Positions 1 through 8,834 of a DNA stretch of 64,000 nt are shown piece by piece. The stretch covers positions 62,001-126,000 of the forward strand of contig NZ_VCQN01000003.1 of the NCBI RefSeq assembly GCF_005938125.1, written 5' to 3'. The notes under the pieces were generated by a model that was given only the letters and a program-made list of their open reading frames with translations, was not told the DNA's origin and searched no databases. The stretch comes from Bacillus sp. BHET2. Lineage in GTDB: Bacteria; Bacillota; Bacilli; Bacillales; Bacillaceae_B. A program made the position numbers and the translations under genes. Each line of letters starts with the position of its first letter. The stretch's first letter is position 1.

Positions 1-550
1 CGGTTTGCTCTCCTGCGATCCCGACTGTTCCAGCCGGTATTTTCAGCCGAGGGGATTCTCTTCTCGGAGTCGCAATATCTGAAGACATGCCACCGATATA
101 AGGGAAACCGGGTGCAAAGCCAATCATGTATACAAGGTATTCACCGTTGGAATGTGTTTGGATGACCTCATCTGAAGACATTCCGTTATGGGTTGCGACT
201 TCCTCAAGATCTGGACCGAATTCTCCTCCGTAGCAGACGGGAATATCGATGATGCGTGATTGTGATTGTTCTCCTATTGTGAGTTGGGACAGGATATGTT
301 CGACTTCTGAACAAACAATTGAGTATGGCAATGTGTTTTGAAATGGTTTGTTGGATGCAATGATCTTGATTGGATCGTAATAAAGGGTGACGGTTGTAAA
401 TGCAGGAATAATTTCTACGAGCCAATCGATTGTTTGGGTTTCGAGAAAGTATGTTACCGCTTTCACAAGTTTGTGAGTTTCTTGCTGGATTGAGTTTCCT
501 AATTGGATGGCGACTGCATGATCGCCTACTGGTCGTAACGTATACTTCAA
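1..550 (-). CDS. pxpB: 5-oxoprolinase subunit PxpB (KipI-like), 3' end cut by window edge
   Basis: The first 183 codons are present and the gene runs off the left edge. The visible protein carries the family signature GFAPGFPYIGGM followed by TPR, PR and IPAGTVGIAG, typical of allophanate hydrolase subunit 1 / PxpB (KipI). PxpB works with PxpC and PxpA in ATP-dependent opening of 5-oxoproline to glutamate; the Bacillus homologue also binds the sporulation kinase KinA. I chose the TTG at 548-550 because GGAGGT lies 6 bases upstream. A good sigma-A promoter lies about 75 bp upstream on the same strand. The partners pxpC and pxpA would be expected to the left of the window, but this cannot be seen. 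Confidence 0.88.
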   Translation of the reverse strand, partial: MKYTLRPVGDHAVAIQLGNSIQQETHKLVKAVTYFLETQTIDWLVEIIPAFTTVTLYYDPIKIIASNKPFQNTLPYSIVCSEVEHILSQLTIGEQSQSRIIDIPVCYGGEFGPDLEEVATHNGMSSDEVIQTHSNGEYLVYMIGFAPGFPYIGGMSSDIATPRRESPRLKIPAGTVGIAGEQT

Positions 551-915
551 GGAACTACCTCCATTCTTAGTTGTTTGTTTACTAAGGATAAAAATGATTA
601 TTCAGAAATTTTAACCATGTTGTTATTATAGTATAATTTTTTGTCATTTCAATATAAGGTCGGGAATTAGATGGTTATTTGGTGAGAATAAGGCTTTGCA
701 CCTAAGTTATTCTGGAGGAGTTTTTTGGGATTATTCGAGTGAAACGATCCTTTCAAACATTTTCTATCAGTTTTTGTAAAAAATCTAGCTGGTATTCACG
801 AGTGTTCATTCGTATCGAATTTATGTTTTATGTGCTATTATTTAGTAATCCGAAATAGTATCCTCATTGATTAAGACGTGGGGATTGTTGATAGATGTTG
901 AAAGGGGGTTTTCCT
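551..915. other. Intergenic region between divergent pxpB and MFS genes
   Basis: This 365-base stretch separates two divergently transcribed genes. It holds the minus-strand pxpB promoter at 625-652. For the plus-strand MFS gene only a weak TATTAT at 836-841 can be seen, without a convincing -35 box. I see no small gene or structured RNA in it. Confidence 0.5.
625..652 (-). promoter_or_regulatory. Sigma-A promoter of pxpB operon
   Basis: On the minus strand TTGAAA (647-652) is followed by a 16-base spacer and TATAAT (625-630). The predicted start lies about 70 bases before the pxpB start codon. Confidence 0.6.
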
Positions 916-2109
916 ATGGTGAAGGTAAAGGATCGTTTATGGACGAGGTCTTTTATTATGTTGATGGTAGGAAACTTGTTTGTGTTTATGTCATTTCAGA
1001 TGTTGATTCCGACGCTTCCACCTTATATTAAGTCGCTGGGTGCATCGGGTCTTGAGATTGGATTGGTGACGACGTTATTTTCAATTGGGGCTGTGCTAAG
1101 CCGTCCGTTCATTGGGTTTATGTTGGAATATAGAGACAGGAAACCTCTTGTTTTAATAGGGGGGATCTCGTTACTCGCGATTACGGTGATTTATCCATTG
1201 TCTAGTGTTGTTTTGATTTTTCTATTATTCCGCTTTGTCCATGGACTCGCTTGGGGATGGTCGACCACGGTTAATGGAACGGCTGCCGTCGATGTGGTAC
1301 CAAAATCCCGTTTAGGAGAAGGAATGGGGTATTATGGACTGTCGATTACGATTGGGATGATCATTGCTCCGAGTCTTGGCATCTACTTATTCCAGGTAAC
1401 AACTTTCACGAACCTGATCATCACATCAAGTGCCCTTGGTGTCATTGCGATTATCTTGTTGGGGATCGTACACTACCGAACACCTCAAGTGGTCAAAGAA
1501 ACGAAAAAGGAAGATTTGACGTTTTCTTATCTTGGCTCTTTAGTTGAGAAATCCAGCTGGTTCCCGGCGTTTATTACCATCATGGTCACGTTCGGTTATG
1601 GTTCAATCGTTACGTTTATCGTCATCTTTGGGGAAGAACGAGGAATACAACATATCTTCTTGTTCTATTTATGCAATGCGATCATGGCGTCCCTCTCCAG
1701 ACCAATTGCCGGAAAGTGGTTTGATGAACGTGGACCTAAGGGGCTTGTCCGTTTCTGTATCGCGATTACGTTTATAGGGATGTGGGTGCTGTCTTTCGCA
1801 CATTCTGATCTCCTCATTATTATTGCAGGCATATTATTTGGAGTTGGATTTGGATCGCTGATTCCAACTCTTCAATCATGGACATTGTCTATGACGCCAG
1901 ATCATAGACGAGGAGTGGCAAATGGTATGTTCTTCTCATCCATCGATCTTGGGATTGGACTGAGCGGTTTAGTATTTGGCGTCCTGGCTCAATATGTGGA
2001 GACAGGTGTATTATTCCAAATCTCCAGCCTATTCCTGCTCATTGCACTAGTCGTCTCTATTCTTGAAGGCCGAAAACACAAAAAACTCGTTCACCAGACT
2101 TCACCATAG
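916..2109 (+). CDS. MFS transporter, 12-TM drug or metabolite exporter type
   Basis: A 397-residue, very hydrophobic protein with an MFS fold. The loop after the second membrane segment carries an acidic/basic motif (RPFIGFMLEYRDRKP) matching MFS motif A, and a glycine-rich GYYGLSITIGMIIAPSLG matches motif C of exporters. The reading frame is open from 895, but AAAGGGGG at 901-908 sits in front of the ATG at 916, so I take the later start. The substrate cannot be read from sequence. It is a single-gene unit ending in a hairpin at about 2139-2195. Confidence 0.85.
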   Translation: MVKVKDRLWTRSFIMLMVGNLFVFMSFQMLIPTLPPYIKSLGASGLEIGLVTTLFSIGAVLSRPFIGFMLEYRDRKPLVLIGGISLLAITVIYPLSSVVLIFLLFRFVHGLAWGWSTTVNGTAAVDVVPKSRLGEGMGYYGLSITIGMIIAPSLGIYLFQVTTFTNLIITSSALGVIAIILLGIVHYRTPQVVKETKKEDLTFSYLGSLVEKSSWFPAFITIMVTFGYGSIVTFIVIFGEERGIQHIFLFYLCNAIMASLSRPIAGKWFDERGPKGLVRFCIAITFIGMWVLSFAHSDLLIIIAGILFGVGFGSLIPTLQSWTLSMTPDHRRGVANGMFFSSIDLGIGLSGLVFGVLAQYVETGVLFQISSLFLLIALVVSILEGRKHKKLVHQTSP

Positions 2110-2138
2110 TTTGATGGTGTGGGATTGGTGGTAAGTAT

Positions 2139-2195
2139 AAAGGACTATCTGTTATAAAGGTGACTTCAACCTTTCGTAATGGAGAGTCCTTTTTT
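2139..2195 (+). terminator. Probable terminator after MFS gene
   Basis: AAAGGACT at 2139 pairs with AGTCCTTT at 2185, with an inner AAAGGT/ACCTTT stem, followed by a T run. Confidence 0.5.
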
Positions 2196-2353
2196 CTGTA
2201 ATGTAAGTGATTCCTAAGCATCAAGGCAGAAAGAATCAATCGGAAATTGAAAAGGAAATGAAATTTTATCACGATGAAATTCTGTTAGAATGATAGAAAT
2301 AGACAAGTCTGTGAGTCTCCTCTACTGGAGGCCCACATATAACGGAGGACATT

Positions 2354-5098
2354 ATGACAGAAGAAAAATTACTGATGGAAAAGTCATTCTATGAAACTTT
2401 TTTAGTAGACAATGACGGGGCACCTCATCCGATCGAAGTGCTTGGACAAGCATTTGTCGAAGAACAGCAAAATGAACCGTACGATTTAACGTTCATTCGC
2501 TTTGCACAAGGAGAAGTGTATTTTCATAGCAAAGACTATGAAGCGGCCATCTTTAAATGGGAAAGCATACTGAATGAGCTTGAGCCCTGGGCAAAGAAGA
2601 ATATTGCAGATTCTTATTACGAATTAGGGATGCTTTCGTCTGCAGAAGATGTATACACCTCTATCCAAACAGAAAGTACGATTCTAACGATGGAAGTGTC
2701 CCTGCAATTATTTTCCCTTTATATCGAGCGAAACAAGATCAAGTCTGCCTATCGCATAATCGAGAAGGCTTTATCGATTGATCCAGACTATCCGAATGTT
2801 GCGGTCCTTGCCAGAACGTTTTATGAGGAACAAGAAGACTGGAAGAAAGCCGTGGAATTGGCGGTACAGGAATCGATTCGAACCGGGGATCCTTCTTGGT
2901 TTATGGTGCTGAGGGAATATGGTGACCAAGGACATACAAGGGCATTTGCCCCGAATTATTTCTATGATTTGTTGATTGCCGCGTATGAAAAGGATCGTAA
3001 GCAATTCAAGGAACTGGTTTCTTCTCTATGGACAAGCTACAGAAGTCATTCGGCTGGCCATATTGAATGGATGCTGACGGTCAATAGGATCTTTGAATAT
3101 GTAGAAGTTCTTCCGAACGAATCGTGGCAGGACATCCTCTCTCAATTTCAAGAGGCGTACATGGGCTTCCTGGAAGGCGATTACCTTGTGAAGGACTTAG
3201 AAGGCTTTATGCCAAGCATGCTGACCAATTGGTTGAAAGTGAGCAGGGATCAACAGCCCCTATTCCCAGCGGCAGCCGTTTTAGCCTGGGGCGACGTGTT
3301 TTCTTACAGCATCGAGCAGGTGGTAACCGAAGAGGCAGAAATGGTCCTTCTGGAAGGGGACTCCTATCAGGCCCGATTCGAAGACATCATTCTGTTCTTG
3401 AACAAAATCATTCATTGGTCTGCACGTAATGACTCGCCAGTAGGATACAAAACCCAGTGGATCGCTGAGCAGTTAATGGATCTGAGTGAGCATCACCTTT
3501 TGATTGCAGGAAGCACCTCAAGCGGGAAGTCTTCCTTCGTTCAATCCGTTTTGGGTGAAAGCGTTGGAGAGGCTGAGGACTCTACCATCATTTATAGCTA
3601 TCACGATCAGCAGGTGGAAGTGAATGAGATCCACGATCAGGGGATTCATAAAGTAGAAAGCATCGCTGATTTTGAAGAACTGATGCAAAGAGAGGCATTT
3701 GTCGAGTATAAGATTCCGTCTGAATTTCTTAAGGGAAATGGAAGTGCCATCATTGATGTTCAAACTGGGCAAAGAGATCTGGATGATTTGACCGCATTTT
3801 ATCCTGTAGCCGATGGGTTACTATTTGTCTTGAATGCCGATGCACCTTTCAATTCAGAGGATCGACAAATATTAAGGAAAATAACGGAAATCGGACAGCC
3901 TTTGAACGTTCATTTCTTATTAAACAAAATGGACAAGGTATCCCATTCAGACCATACAGAAGAAATCATTGAATCGACACGAAACAAAGCCCGGGAATGG
4001 TTCCCGGATGCAGAAGTGCTGCCATACTCATCCTTAGAAGCTGTTCATCTGCAGCGAAACGATGTAGAAGCGTTCATAAACGAACAGTACAGGTTTAAAG
4101 GAAGCACCCTCAAATCTGAACGTGGAGCCAAATTATTTTATCTGGTGAGAAAGACATTAAGAGATCTATACTCAAAGCGTAAGAATCGTGAAAATGACTT
4201 AAAAGAGACTATCGCAAATAACGAAGATATCCTGTCACGTCTAAATGGCTTTGAGAACTACCTAGGAGACATGCAAAGCGAAAAGGTGTCGATTATCAAA
4301 GATTCTTTCCATAAGAAAAAAGAAGCCATGAAGAAGGAAATCTCCGAACAGATTCCTGCTATCCTTAGCGGTTGCTCGGAATTAATCAGTGAAGAAAGTG
4401 ACTTCCGACAGATTCATACCGAATTAAATGACGCGATGAATACACGAATCCAAGAGTATATTCAAGGGGATCTCATGCCTCGATACGTTACCTCCCTTGA
4501 GGATTGGCTTGGATTCTCAAAGCAGGAGCTTCAAGATAGTCAGGTGTATTTGAATGAAATGAGTGAAACCTTTAACGCCCTCTTTGGTAAGGATAAAGTC
4601 GTATTACAATGCGATTTCCAAGTGATTGACGACTGGCGCAGGGATGTCAGCAGAATGGGGACGAGAGCACAAATTGATAAAGAAAATATTTTATTGAGAT
4701 TTAAGCCTGCCCAATTCTTATTGAAGAGTGCAGGAAAGCTTCTCGGAGTCCTTCCTCAGAACAAGTCGCTTCTCCATAATCAATACAAACGCTATTTGGA
4801 GAACGAGGATTATCAAGATATTACCGCATCCGTTATCGATAAATTCTTCCTTCAATTTGATTTATTTGAAAAATCATTGCAGCAGGATGTACATTCATTC
4901 TTTGCGGAGCCTTTCAAACAATTAGAAGTGACGATTAAAGATACGGAAACAAATATTAGGGTCGATGAAGAAGCACTAAAGAAAATGAAAGCAAATCCAG
5001 AACAGTATTTCGATCCGATCACTTTATTTGAAGTGCAACTGCTTCAACACGAGTACATGGTGAAAGCGAGCTTTAAGGCTTCCCGCCATTATTCATAA
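2354..5098 (+). CDS. TPR-containing dynamin-like GTPase
   Basis: A 914-residue soluble protein. About the first 330 residues are helical TPR-like repeats (for example the stretch around FAQGEVYFHSKDYEAAIFKW). A GTPase domain follows: G1 motif GSTSSGKSSF near residue 387 and G4 motif NKMD near 525. The G3 position reads DVQTGQ rather than DxPG. The C-terminal 300 residues are long helices with a likely coiled coil, as in the stalk of bacterial dynamin-like proteins. Bacterial dynamins remodel or protect membranes, for example against phage or pore damage; a role here is inference. It stands alone, with a strong terminator after it. Confidence 0.7.
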   Translation: MTEEKLLMEKSFYETFLVDNDGAPHPIEVLGQAFVEEQQNEPYDLTFIRFAQGEVYFHSKDYEAAIFKWESILNELEPWAKKNIADSYYELGMLSSAEDVYTSIQTESTILTMEVSLQLFSLYIERNKIKSAYRIIEKALSIDPDYPNVAVLARTFYEEQEDWKKAVELAVQESIRTGDPSWFMVLREYGDQGHTRAFAPNYFYDLLIAAYEKDRKQFKELVSSLWTSYRSHSAGHIEWMLTVNRIFEYVEVLPNESWQDILSQFQEAYMGFLEGDYLVKDLEGFMPSMLTNWLKVSRDQQPLFPAAAVLAWGDVFSYSIEQVVTEEAEMVLLEGDSYQARFEDIILFLNKIIHWSARNDSPVGYKTQWIAEQLMDLSEHHLLIAGSTSSGKSSFVQSVLGESVGEAEDSTIIYSYHDQQVEVNEIHDQGIHKVESIADFEELMQREAFVEYKIPSEFLKGNGSAIIDVQTGQRDLDDLTAFYPVADGLLFVLNADAPFNSEDRQILRKITEIGQPLNVHFLLNKMDKVSHSDHTEEIIESTRNKAREWFPDAEVLPYSSLEAVHLQRNDVEAFINEQYRFKGSTLKSERGAKLFYLVRKTLRDLYSKRKNRENDLKETIANNEDILSRLNGFENYLGDMQSEKVSIIKDSFHKKKEAMKKEISEQIPAILSGCSELISEESDFRQIHTELNDAMNTRIQEYIQGDLMPRYVTSLEDWLGFSKQELQDSQVYLNEMSETFNALFGKDKVVLQCDFQVIDDWRRDVSRMGTRAQIDKENILLRFKPAQFLLKSAGKLLGVLPQNKSLLHNQYKRYLENEDYQDITASVIDKFFLQFDLFEKSLQQDVHSFFAEPFKQLEVTIKDTETNIRVDEEALKKMKANPEQYFDPITLFEVQLLQHEYMVKASFKASRHYS

Positions 5099-5101
5099 GA
5101 A

Positions 5102-5150
5102 AAAGACTGATTCATAAAAGGGGGCTCCCTTTTTGAATCAGTCTTTTTTT
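5102..5150 (+). terminator. Rho-independent terminator
   Basis: A 13-bp stem (AAAGACTGATTCA / TGAATCAGTCTTT) with an inner GGG/CCC stem is followed by a T run. It terminates the GTPase gene and, read from the other strand, may serve the RsbR gene. Confidence 0.85.
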
Positions 5151-5171
5151 AAAAATAATTCTGTTCCCTGG

Positions 5172-6038
5172 TTAGATAGGAGAAAATTCACTGTTTTCCT
5201 GAATAACACTCGCAATGATTCGTTCAAGGGAGTTTTCAGTGTGGATCTTAGAGAAATTCAAGCCTAAGTGGATGGCTGTCTGAGCCACTTCGGGACGGAT
5301 ACCCGTGATGATGGATTTCACTCCAAGTAAATTTAAAGCATCGATCAAATGAAAGATTTGCTGTGCAACCATGGTATCGATCAGAACTACTCCGGATAAA
5401 TCGATGAGCAACAAGGATAGATGGGAATCAGCGCTTTGTTGGAGTGTTGATTCGACTATTGTCCTTGCTCGGTCCGTATCGATGTCCCCAATGATAGGCA
5501 GGAGCCCGACTTCAGAGGATAAAGAAATAACAGGTGTACTTAATTCTTTAATCAACGTAGATTGAGCATGAAGCCTGGTCATCAAGATCGACAGGAACGT
5601 CGATGTGAACGTTTCTAAAATATAATCCAAGGCGAAGTTAATCTTCCGTTCCCACTCAAATACCTCTTTCAACTGGATGTTTAATTCAGATTCTTCTTCC
5701 ACGAACATTTCGACATACGTCCAGTACACCCTTCTAAACACACCTGAATTATGTACAACTTCATCCAGGGTCGTACCTGACTTACTGCGGTCGGCAGCTG
5801 TTTCCTTTGTCCAGTTAGAAATTAATTCCTTTGACTCTTCAGTCGAAAGCAACAGACATTTAGCAATAAGCTTCACATAATGAGAATTCTGTTCCTTTAT
5901 TTTATTGAGGACTTCGGGTGGAGAATCAAGAGAGTAGTGTGATCCAGGTTTAACTTTCTGAAAGCGTAACCAGTCTTCTGTAAATTCTAAGGCGTGATCA
6001 ACTAAATATTCATATAAATGAGACGAATGTGTATCCAT
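5172..6038 (-). CDS. RsbR-type stressosome protein with C-terminal STAS domain
   Basis: A 288-residue protein: an N-terminal helical, non-haem-globin-like sensor half (about 1-160) and a C-terminal STAS domain (about 165-280). RsbR paralogues build the 1.8-MDa stressosome with RsbS and RsbT and gate sigma-B activation. The two threonines phosphorylated by RsbT in B. subtilis RsbRA (T171 and T205, 34 residues apart) align with T188 (GDIDT) and T222 (LIDTM), also exactly 34 apart, so the switch is likely intact. AAGGGAGA precedes the ATG. It is monocistronic here, away from any rsb operon, as usual for RsbR paralogues. Confidence 0.9.
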   Translation of the reverse strand: MDTHSSHLYEYLVDHALEFTEDWLRFQKVKPGSHYSLDSPPEVLNKIKEQNSHYVKLIAKCLLLSTEESKELISNWTKETAADRSKSGTTLDEVVHNSGVFRRVYWTYVEMFVEEESELNIQLKEVFEWERKINFALDYILETFTSTFLSILMTRLHAQSTLIKELSTPVISLSSEVGLLPIIGDIDTDRARTIVESTLQQSADSHLSLLLIDLSGVVLIDTMVAQQIFHLIDALNLLGVKSIITGIRPEVAQTAIHLGLNFSKIHTENSLERIIASVIQENSEFSPI

Positions 6039-6070
6039 AGACTCTCCCTTTGAAATTGGCTTATTCTTCT

Positions 6071-6099
6071 ATTTTGAAACCTATTGAAAGGGCTGTCAA
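6071..6099 (-). promoter_or_regulatory. Sigma-A-like promoter of rsbR paralogue
   Basis: On the minus strand TTGACA (6094-6099), a 17-base spacer and CAAAAT (6071-6076) lie upstream of the RsbR gene. The -10 box is imperfect. Confidence 0.45.
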
Positions 6100-6201
6100 T
6101 GAATAAGGTAGAAATACTTCTGTTCGAACTTGTTATATAGGAAAGCTAAGTAGGATTGTTGCCGAGTAATATTCTTAATTCTAGTAATATTCTAATAATA
6201 G

Positions 6202-6230
6202 TTGGAATTGTCTGAGAATCTATGTATAAT
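6202..6230 (+). promoter_or_regulatory. Sigma-A promoter of artPQR-like operon
   Basis: TTGGAA (6202-6207), a 17-base spacer and TATAAT (6225-6230) lie 41 bases before the artP start codon. Confidence 0.65.
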
Positions 6231-6271
6231 TATAATTATTAGAAAAAACAAAAAACTTTAGGGGGACAACG

Positions 6272-7087
6272 ATGAAAAAGAGAGTCAGAGGATTATTACT
6301 GGTATGTATGATAGGAATGGCAGGCATCATGACTGCCTGTGGAAGCGATGAAGCAAGCGGTGGAGGAGACAAAAAAGAGAAACTAGTTGTCGGAACCGAT
6401 GCTGCATTTGCTCCATTTGAGTATATGGATAAAGGGGAAGTAGTCGGATTTGACATTGATTTCTTAGATGCCGTGATGGAAGAAGCCGGCTATGAATACG
6501 ATGTGAAGAATATTGGCTGGGATCCATTATTTGCAGCGGTTCAAGGCGGCAAGGAAGTCGATATGGGAATCTCCGGAATCACGATCAATGATGACCGTAA
6601 GGAAACGTTTGATTTTTCAAACCCTTACTTTGAATCTACTCATATGATTATGTTTGGAGAAGATGTGGATATTAAGAGTGCTAATGACTTAAAAGGTCTT
6701 AAAATCGGGGTCCAAAATGGTACGACTGGTCAAGAGGCAGCAGAGAAAATTGTCGGCCAAAACAGTCCTGATATTTCGAAATATGAAAACAATGTCGTAG
6801 CGATTACGGCGTTAAAGCAAGGACAGGTAGATGCAGTCGTAACGGATAACACCGTCGTAAATGAATATGTAAAAAACAATCCACAAGACAATTTCAATAC
6901 GTTGGAAGATCCGGAGAACTTTGAATCCGAATTTTACGGCTTGATGTTTTCGAAAGATAGTGATTTGAAAGATGATTTTGATAAAGCAGTAAAAGAAGTA
7001 ATCGAAAATGGAACATATGCTGAAATTTACAAAGAATGGTTTGGTAAAGAGCCGAATACAGACGCTTTACTAGAACAAGCAGAATAA
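6272..7087 (+). CDS. artP: Amino acid ABC transporter substrate-binding lipoprotein, ArtP-like
   Basis: A 271-residue solute-binding protein of family 3. A lipoprotein signal ends in the lipobox MTAC with the lipid-bearing cysteine at residue 23, followed by a Gly/Ser-rich linker. The mature start VVGTDAAFAPFEYMDKGEVVGFD is the classic ligand-binding opening, and the sequence resembles B. subtilis ArtP (YqiX), the arginine-binding protein. It is first in an operon with permease and ATPase genes whose lengths (219 and 240) equal ArtQ and ArtR. Arginine or other basic amino acid is the likely ligand; glutamine cannot be excluded. Confidence 0.85.
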   Translation: MKKRVRGLLLVCMIGMAGIMTACGSDEASGGGDKKEKLVVGTDAAFAPFEYMDKGEVVGFDIDFLDAVMEEAGYEYDVKNIGWDPLFAAVQGGKEVDMGISGITINDDRKETFDFSNPYFESTHMIMFGEDVDIKSANDLKGLKIGVQNGTTGQEAAEKIVGQNSPDISKYENNVVAITALKQGQVDAVVTDNTVVNEYVKNNPQDNFNTLEDPENFESEFYGLMFSKDSDLKDDFDKAVKEVIENGTYAEIYKEWFGKEPNTDALLEQAE

Positions 7088-7095
7088 GGAAACGA

Positions 7096-7186
7096 GGGGC
7101 ATAGAGAAAGAAGGGAATACTGGGCCTTCAAGAATAAAGTGATGGAAGAGGTCCTGTTCCTTCTTGAACTGTGCCTCTTATATGGG
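7096..7186 (+). other. Intercistronic stem-loop between artP and artQ
   Basis: An imperfect long hairpin pairs GAGGGGCATAG near 7095 with CTGTGCCTCTT near 7177 and an inner AAGAAGG with CCTTCTT. No T run follows, so it looks like a processing or 3'-protection structure rather than a terminator. It would raise binding-protein mRNA relative to the permease. Confidence 0.5.
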
Positions 7187-7252
7187 TCTAATTACTTACT
7201 ATCGAAGTGGGAAGCGACACAGCGTCGCTAACTAGACAAAAGGAGTTATCGT

Positions 7253-7912
7253 ATGGTGGATTTCAGATGGGACATTATCGGGGAATACTTACCCTTCTTT
7301 TTAAAAGGGGCACTATTAACAATCGGTTTATCGGTGGGAGGCATCTTTCTCGGACTGATTTTTGGTCTGCTAATGGGGATCTTCCGGATATCACCCTACC
7401 TGCTCGTTCGGACACCTTTCATTTGGTACATAAATTTTTTCAGGGGAACACCGTTATTTGTACAGATCCTCTTGATCCATTTCGGCGTCATGCCGATGAT
7501 CATGTCGGAAATCAACCCTGCTGTTTCCGCTCTAGTAGCGTTGTCGCTGAATGCCACAGCTTATATCGCTGAGATTTTCCGTGGTGGTATCCAGTCCATT
7601 GACAGAGGGCAAATGGAAGCAGCCCGTTCCCTAGGTATGACTAACATCCAGGCGATGAGGTATATCATCGTCCCGCAGGCATTTAAGCGGATGATCCCGC
7701 CTCTTGGGAATGAGTTCATCGTGTTACTGAAAGACTCTTCCCTGGCAGCAGTCATCGCGGCACCGGAGCTTATGTACTGGGGCCGGGCCATGCAGGGACA
7801 ATATTACCGCGTATGGGAACCGTACTTAGCAGTAGCAATCATTTATTTAATCCTTACTCTATCTCTTACGTATCTACTAAACTATATTGAGCGGAGGATG
7901 GCAACCGAATGA
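7253..7912 (+). CDS. artQ: Amino acid ABC transporter permease, ArtQ-like
   Basis: A 219-residue inner-membrane permease of the His/Glu/Gln/Arg family. The EAA loop that docks the ATPase is visible as [22 protein letters not shown] near residues 123-144, and the N-terminus carries the conserved [18 protein letters not shown] segment. AAAGGAG precedes the ATG. It lies 165 bases after the binding-protein gene, across an intercistronic hairpin, and its stop overlaps the ATPase start by 4 bases, showing translational coupling of permease and ATPase. Confidence 0.9.
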   Translation: MVDFRWDIIGEYLPFFLKGALLTIGLSVGGIFLGLIFGLLMGIFRISPYLLVRTPFIWYINFFRGTPLFVQILLIHFGVMPMIMSEINPAVSALVALSLNATAYIAEIFRGGIQSIDRGQMEAARSLGMTNIQAMRYIIVPQAFKRMIPPLGNEFIVLLKDSSLAAVIAAPELMYWGRAMQGQYYRVWEPYLAVAIIYLILTLSLTYLLNYIERRMATE

Positions 7913-8631
7913 TTAAAGCAGAGAATCTTAAGAAATCCTTTGGAGAATTAGAAGTATTGAAAGATATTAATGTCAAGGTTGACCCTCAGGAAGTGGTCGT
8001 TGTCATTGGGCCGTCCGGATCAGGGAAATCAACGTTCCTCAGGTGCTTAAACCTTTTAGAATCAATCACCGATGGACATGTGTATATTAAAGACAGGGAT
8101 ATAACCGACAAACAAACTGATATCAATAAAGTGCGTACAGATGTGGGAATGGTCTTTCAACAATTCAATTTATTCCCTCATAAAACCGTGATTCAAAACA
8201 TTATGCTTTCACCAATGAAGGTAAGAAAATGGTCTAAGGATAAGGCGGAAAAAAAAGCTTTAGAGCTTCTAGATAAGGTGGGGCTGGCAGAGAAAGCTTA
8301 CGTGTATCCTGACTCTTTATCAGGAGGACAAAAGCAGCGTGTAGCCATCGCAAGGGCACTAGCCATGGAGCCTGAGATCATGCTGTTTGATGAGCCGACA
8401 TCGGCTCTGGATCCGGAAATGGTGGGAGAGGTGTTGGAGGTAATGAAACAACTGGCGAAAGAGGGGATGACTATGGTGGTTGTTACCCATGAAATGGGAT
8501 TCGCCAGAGAAGTGGGGGACCGTGTGATCTTTATGGACGGCGGGTATATCGTCGAGGAAAACAGACCGGCTGAGCTCTTTGGAAGTCCTAAACATGAACG
8601 AACGCAGGCATTTCTGAGCAAAGTGTTATAG
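7909..8631 (+). CDS. artR: Amino acid ABC transporter ATPase, ArtR-like
   Basis: A 240-residue polar amino acid ABC ATPase. It has Walker [10 protein letters not shown] (34-42), Q-loop [10 protein letters not shown], signature [15 protein letters not shown], Walker [12 protein letters not shown] and switch histidine VVTHEMGFA, all intact. The length and order match B. subtilis ArtR (YqiZ). It powers import by the ArtQ-like permease. A repeat array and then a terminator follow it in the presumed 3' untranslated region. Confidence 0.9.
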   Translation: MIKAENLKKSFGELEVLKDINVKVDPQEVVVVIGPSGSGKSTFLRCLNLLESITDGHVYIKDRDITDKQTDINKVRTDVGMVFQQFNLFPHKTVIQNIMLSPMKVRKWSKDKAEKKALELLDKVGLAEKAYVYPDSLSGGQKQRVAIARALAMEPEIMLFDEPTSALDPEMVGEVLEVMKQLAKEGMTMVVVTHEMGFAREVGDRVIFMDGGYIVEENRPAELFGSPKHERTQAFLSKVL

Positions 8632-8692
8632 ATTTTGGTCGATTGAGAGTAAGAAGTCCTGTAGTTTGGAGGAGGAACAGCCCGATCCTGAC

Positions 8693-8790
8693 GTTTATTT
8701 TCAATTCGGAGGGGTTTATTCTCAAATCTGAAGGTTTATTTTCAATTCCAGGATATTTATTTTCAAAAACGAGGATTTATTTTCAAATCC
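8693..8790. repeat. Five-unit array, 20-21 bp period, core RTTTATTTTCAA
   Basis: Copies start at 8693, 8714, 8734, 8755 and 8775 (spacings 21, 20, 21, 20). A 12-base core, GTTTATTTTCAA or ATTTATTTTCAA with one variant, alternates with 8-9 variable bases. It sits between the artR stop and its terminator. The period is not a multiple of three, so the open frame across it is not a gene. The reverse complement matches the array at 26185-26278. Confidence 0.85.
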
Positions 8791-8803
8791 ACCCTTCAAC
8801 AGG

Positions 8804-8834
8804 AAAAGGAGCCTTCTCATCGAGGCTCCTTTTC
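8804..8834. terminator. Bidirectional terminator between artR and sigma gene
   Basis: AAAAGGAGCCT and AGGCTCCTTTT form an 11-bp stem with T runs on both strands. It can end artR on plus and the ECF sigma operon on minus. Confidence 0.8.
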
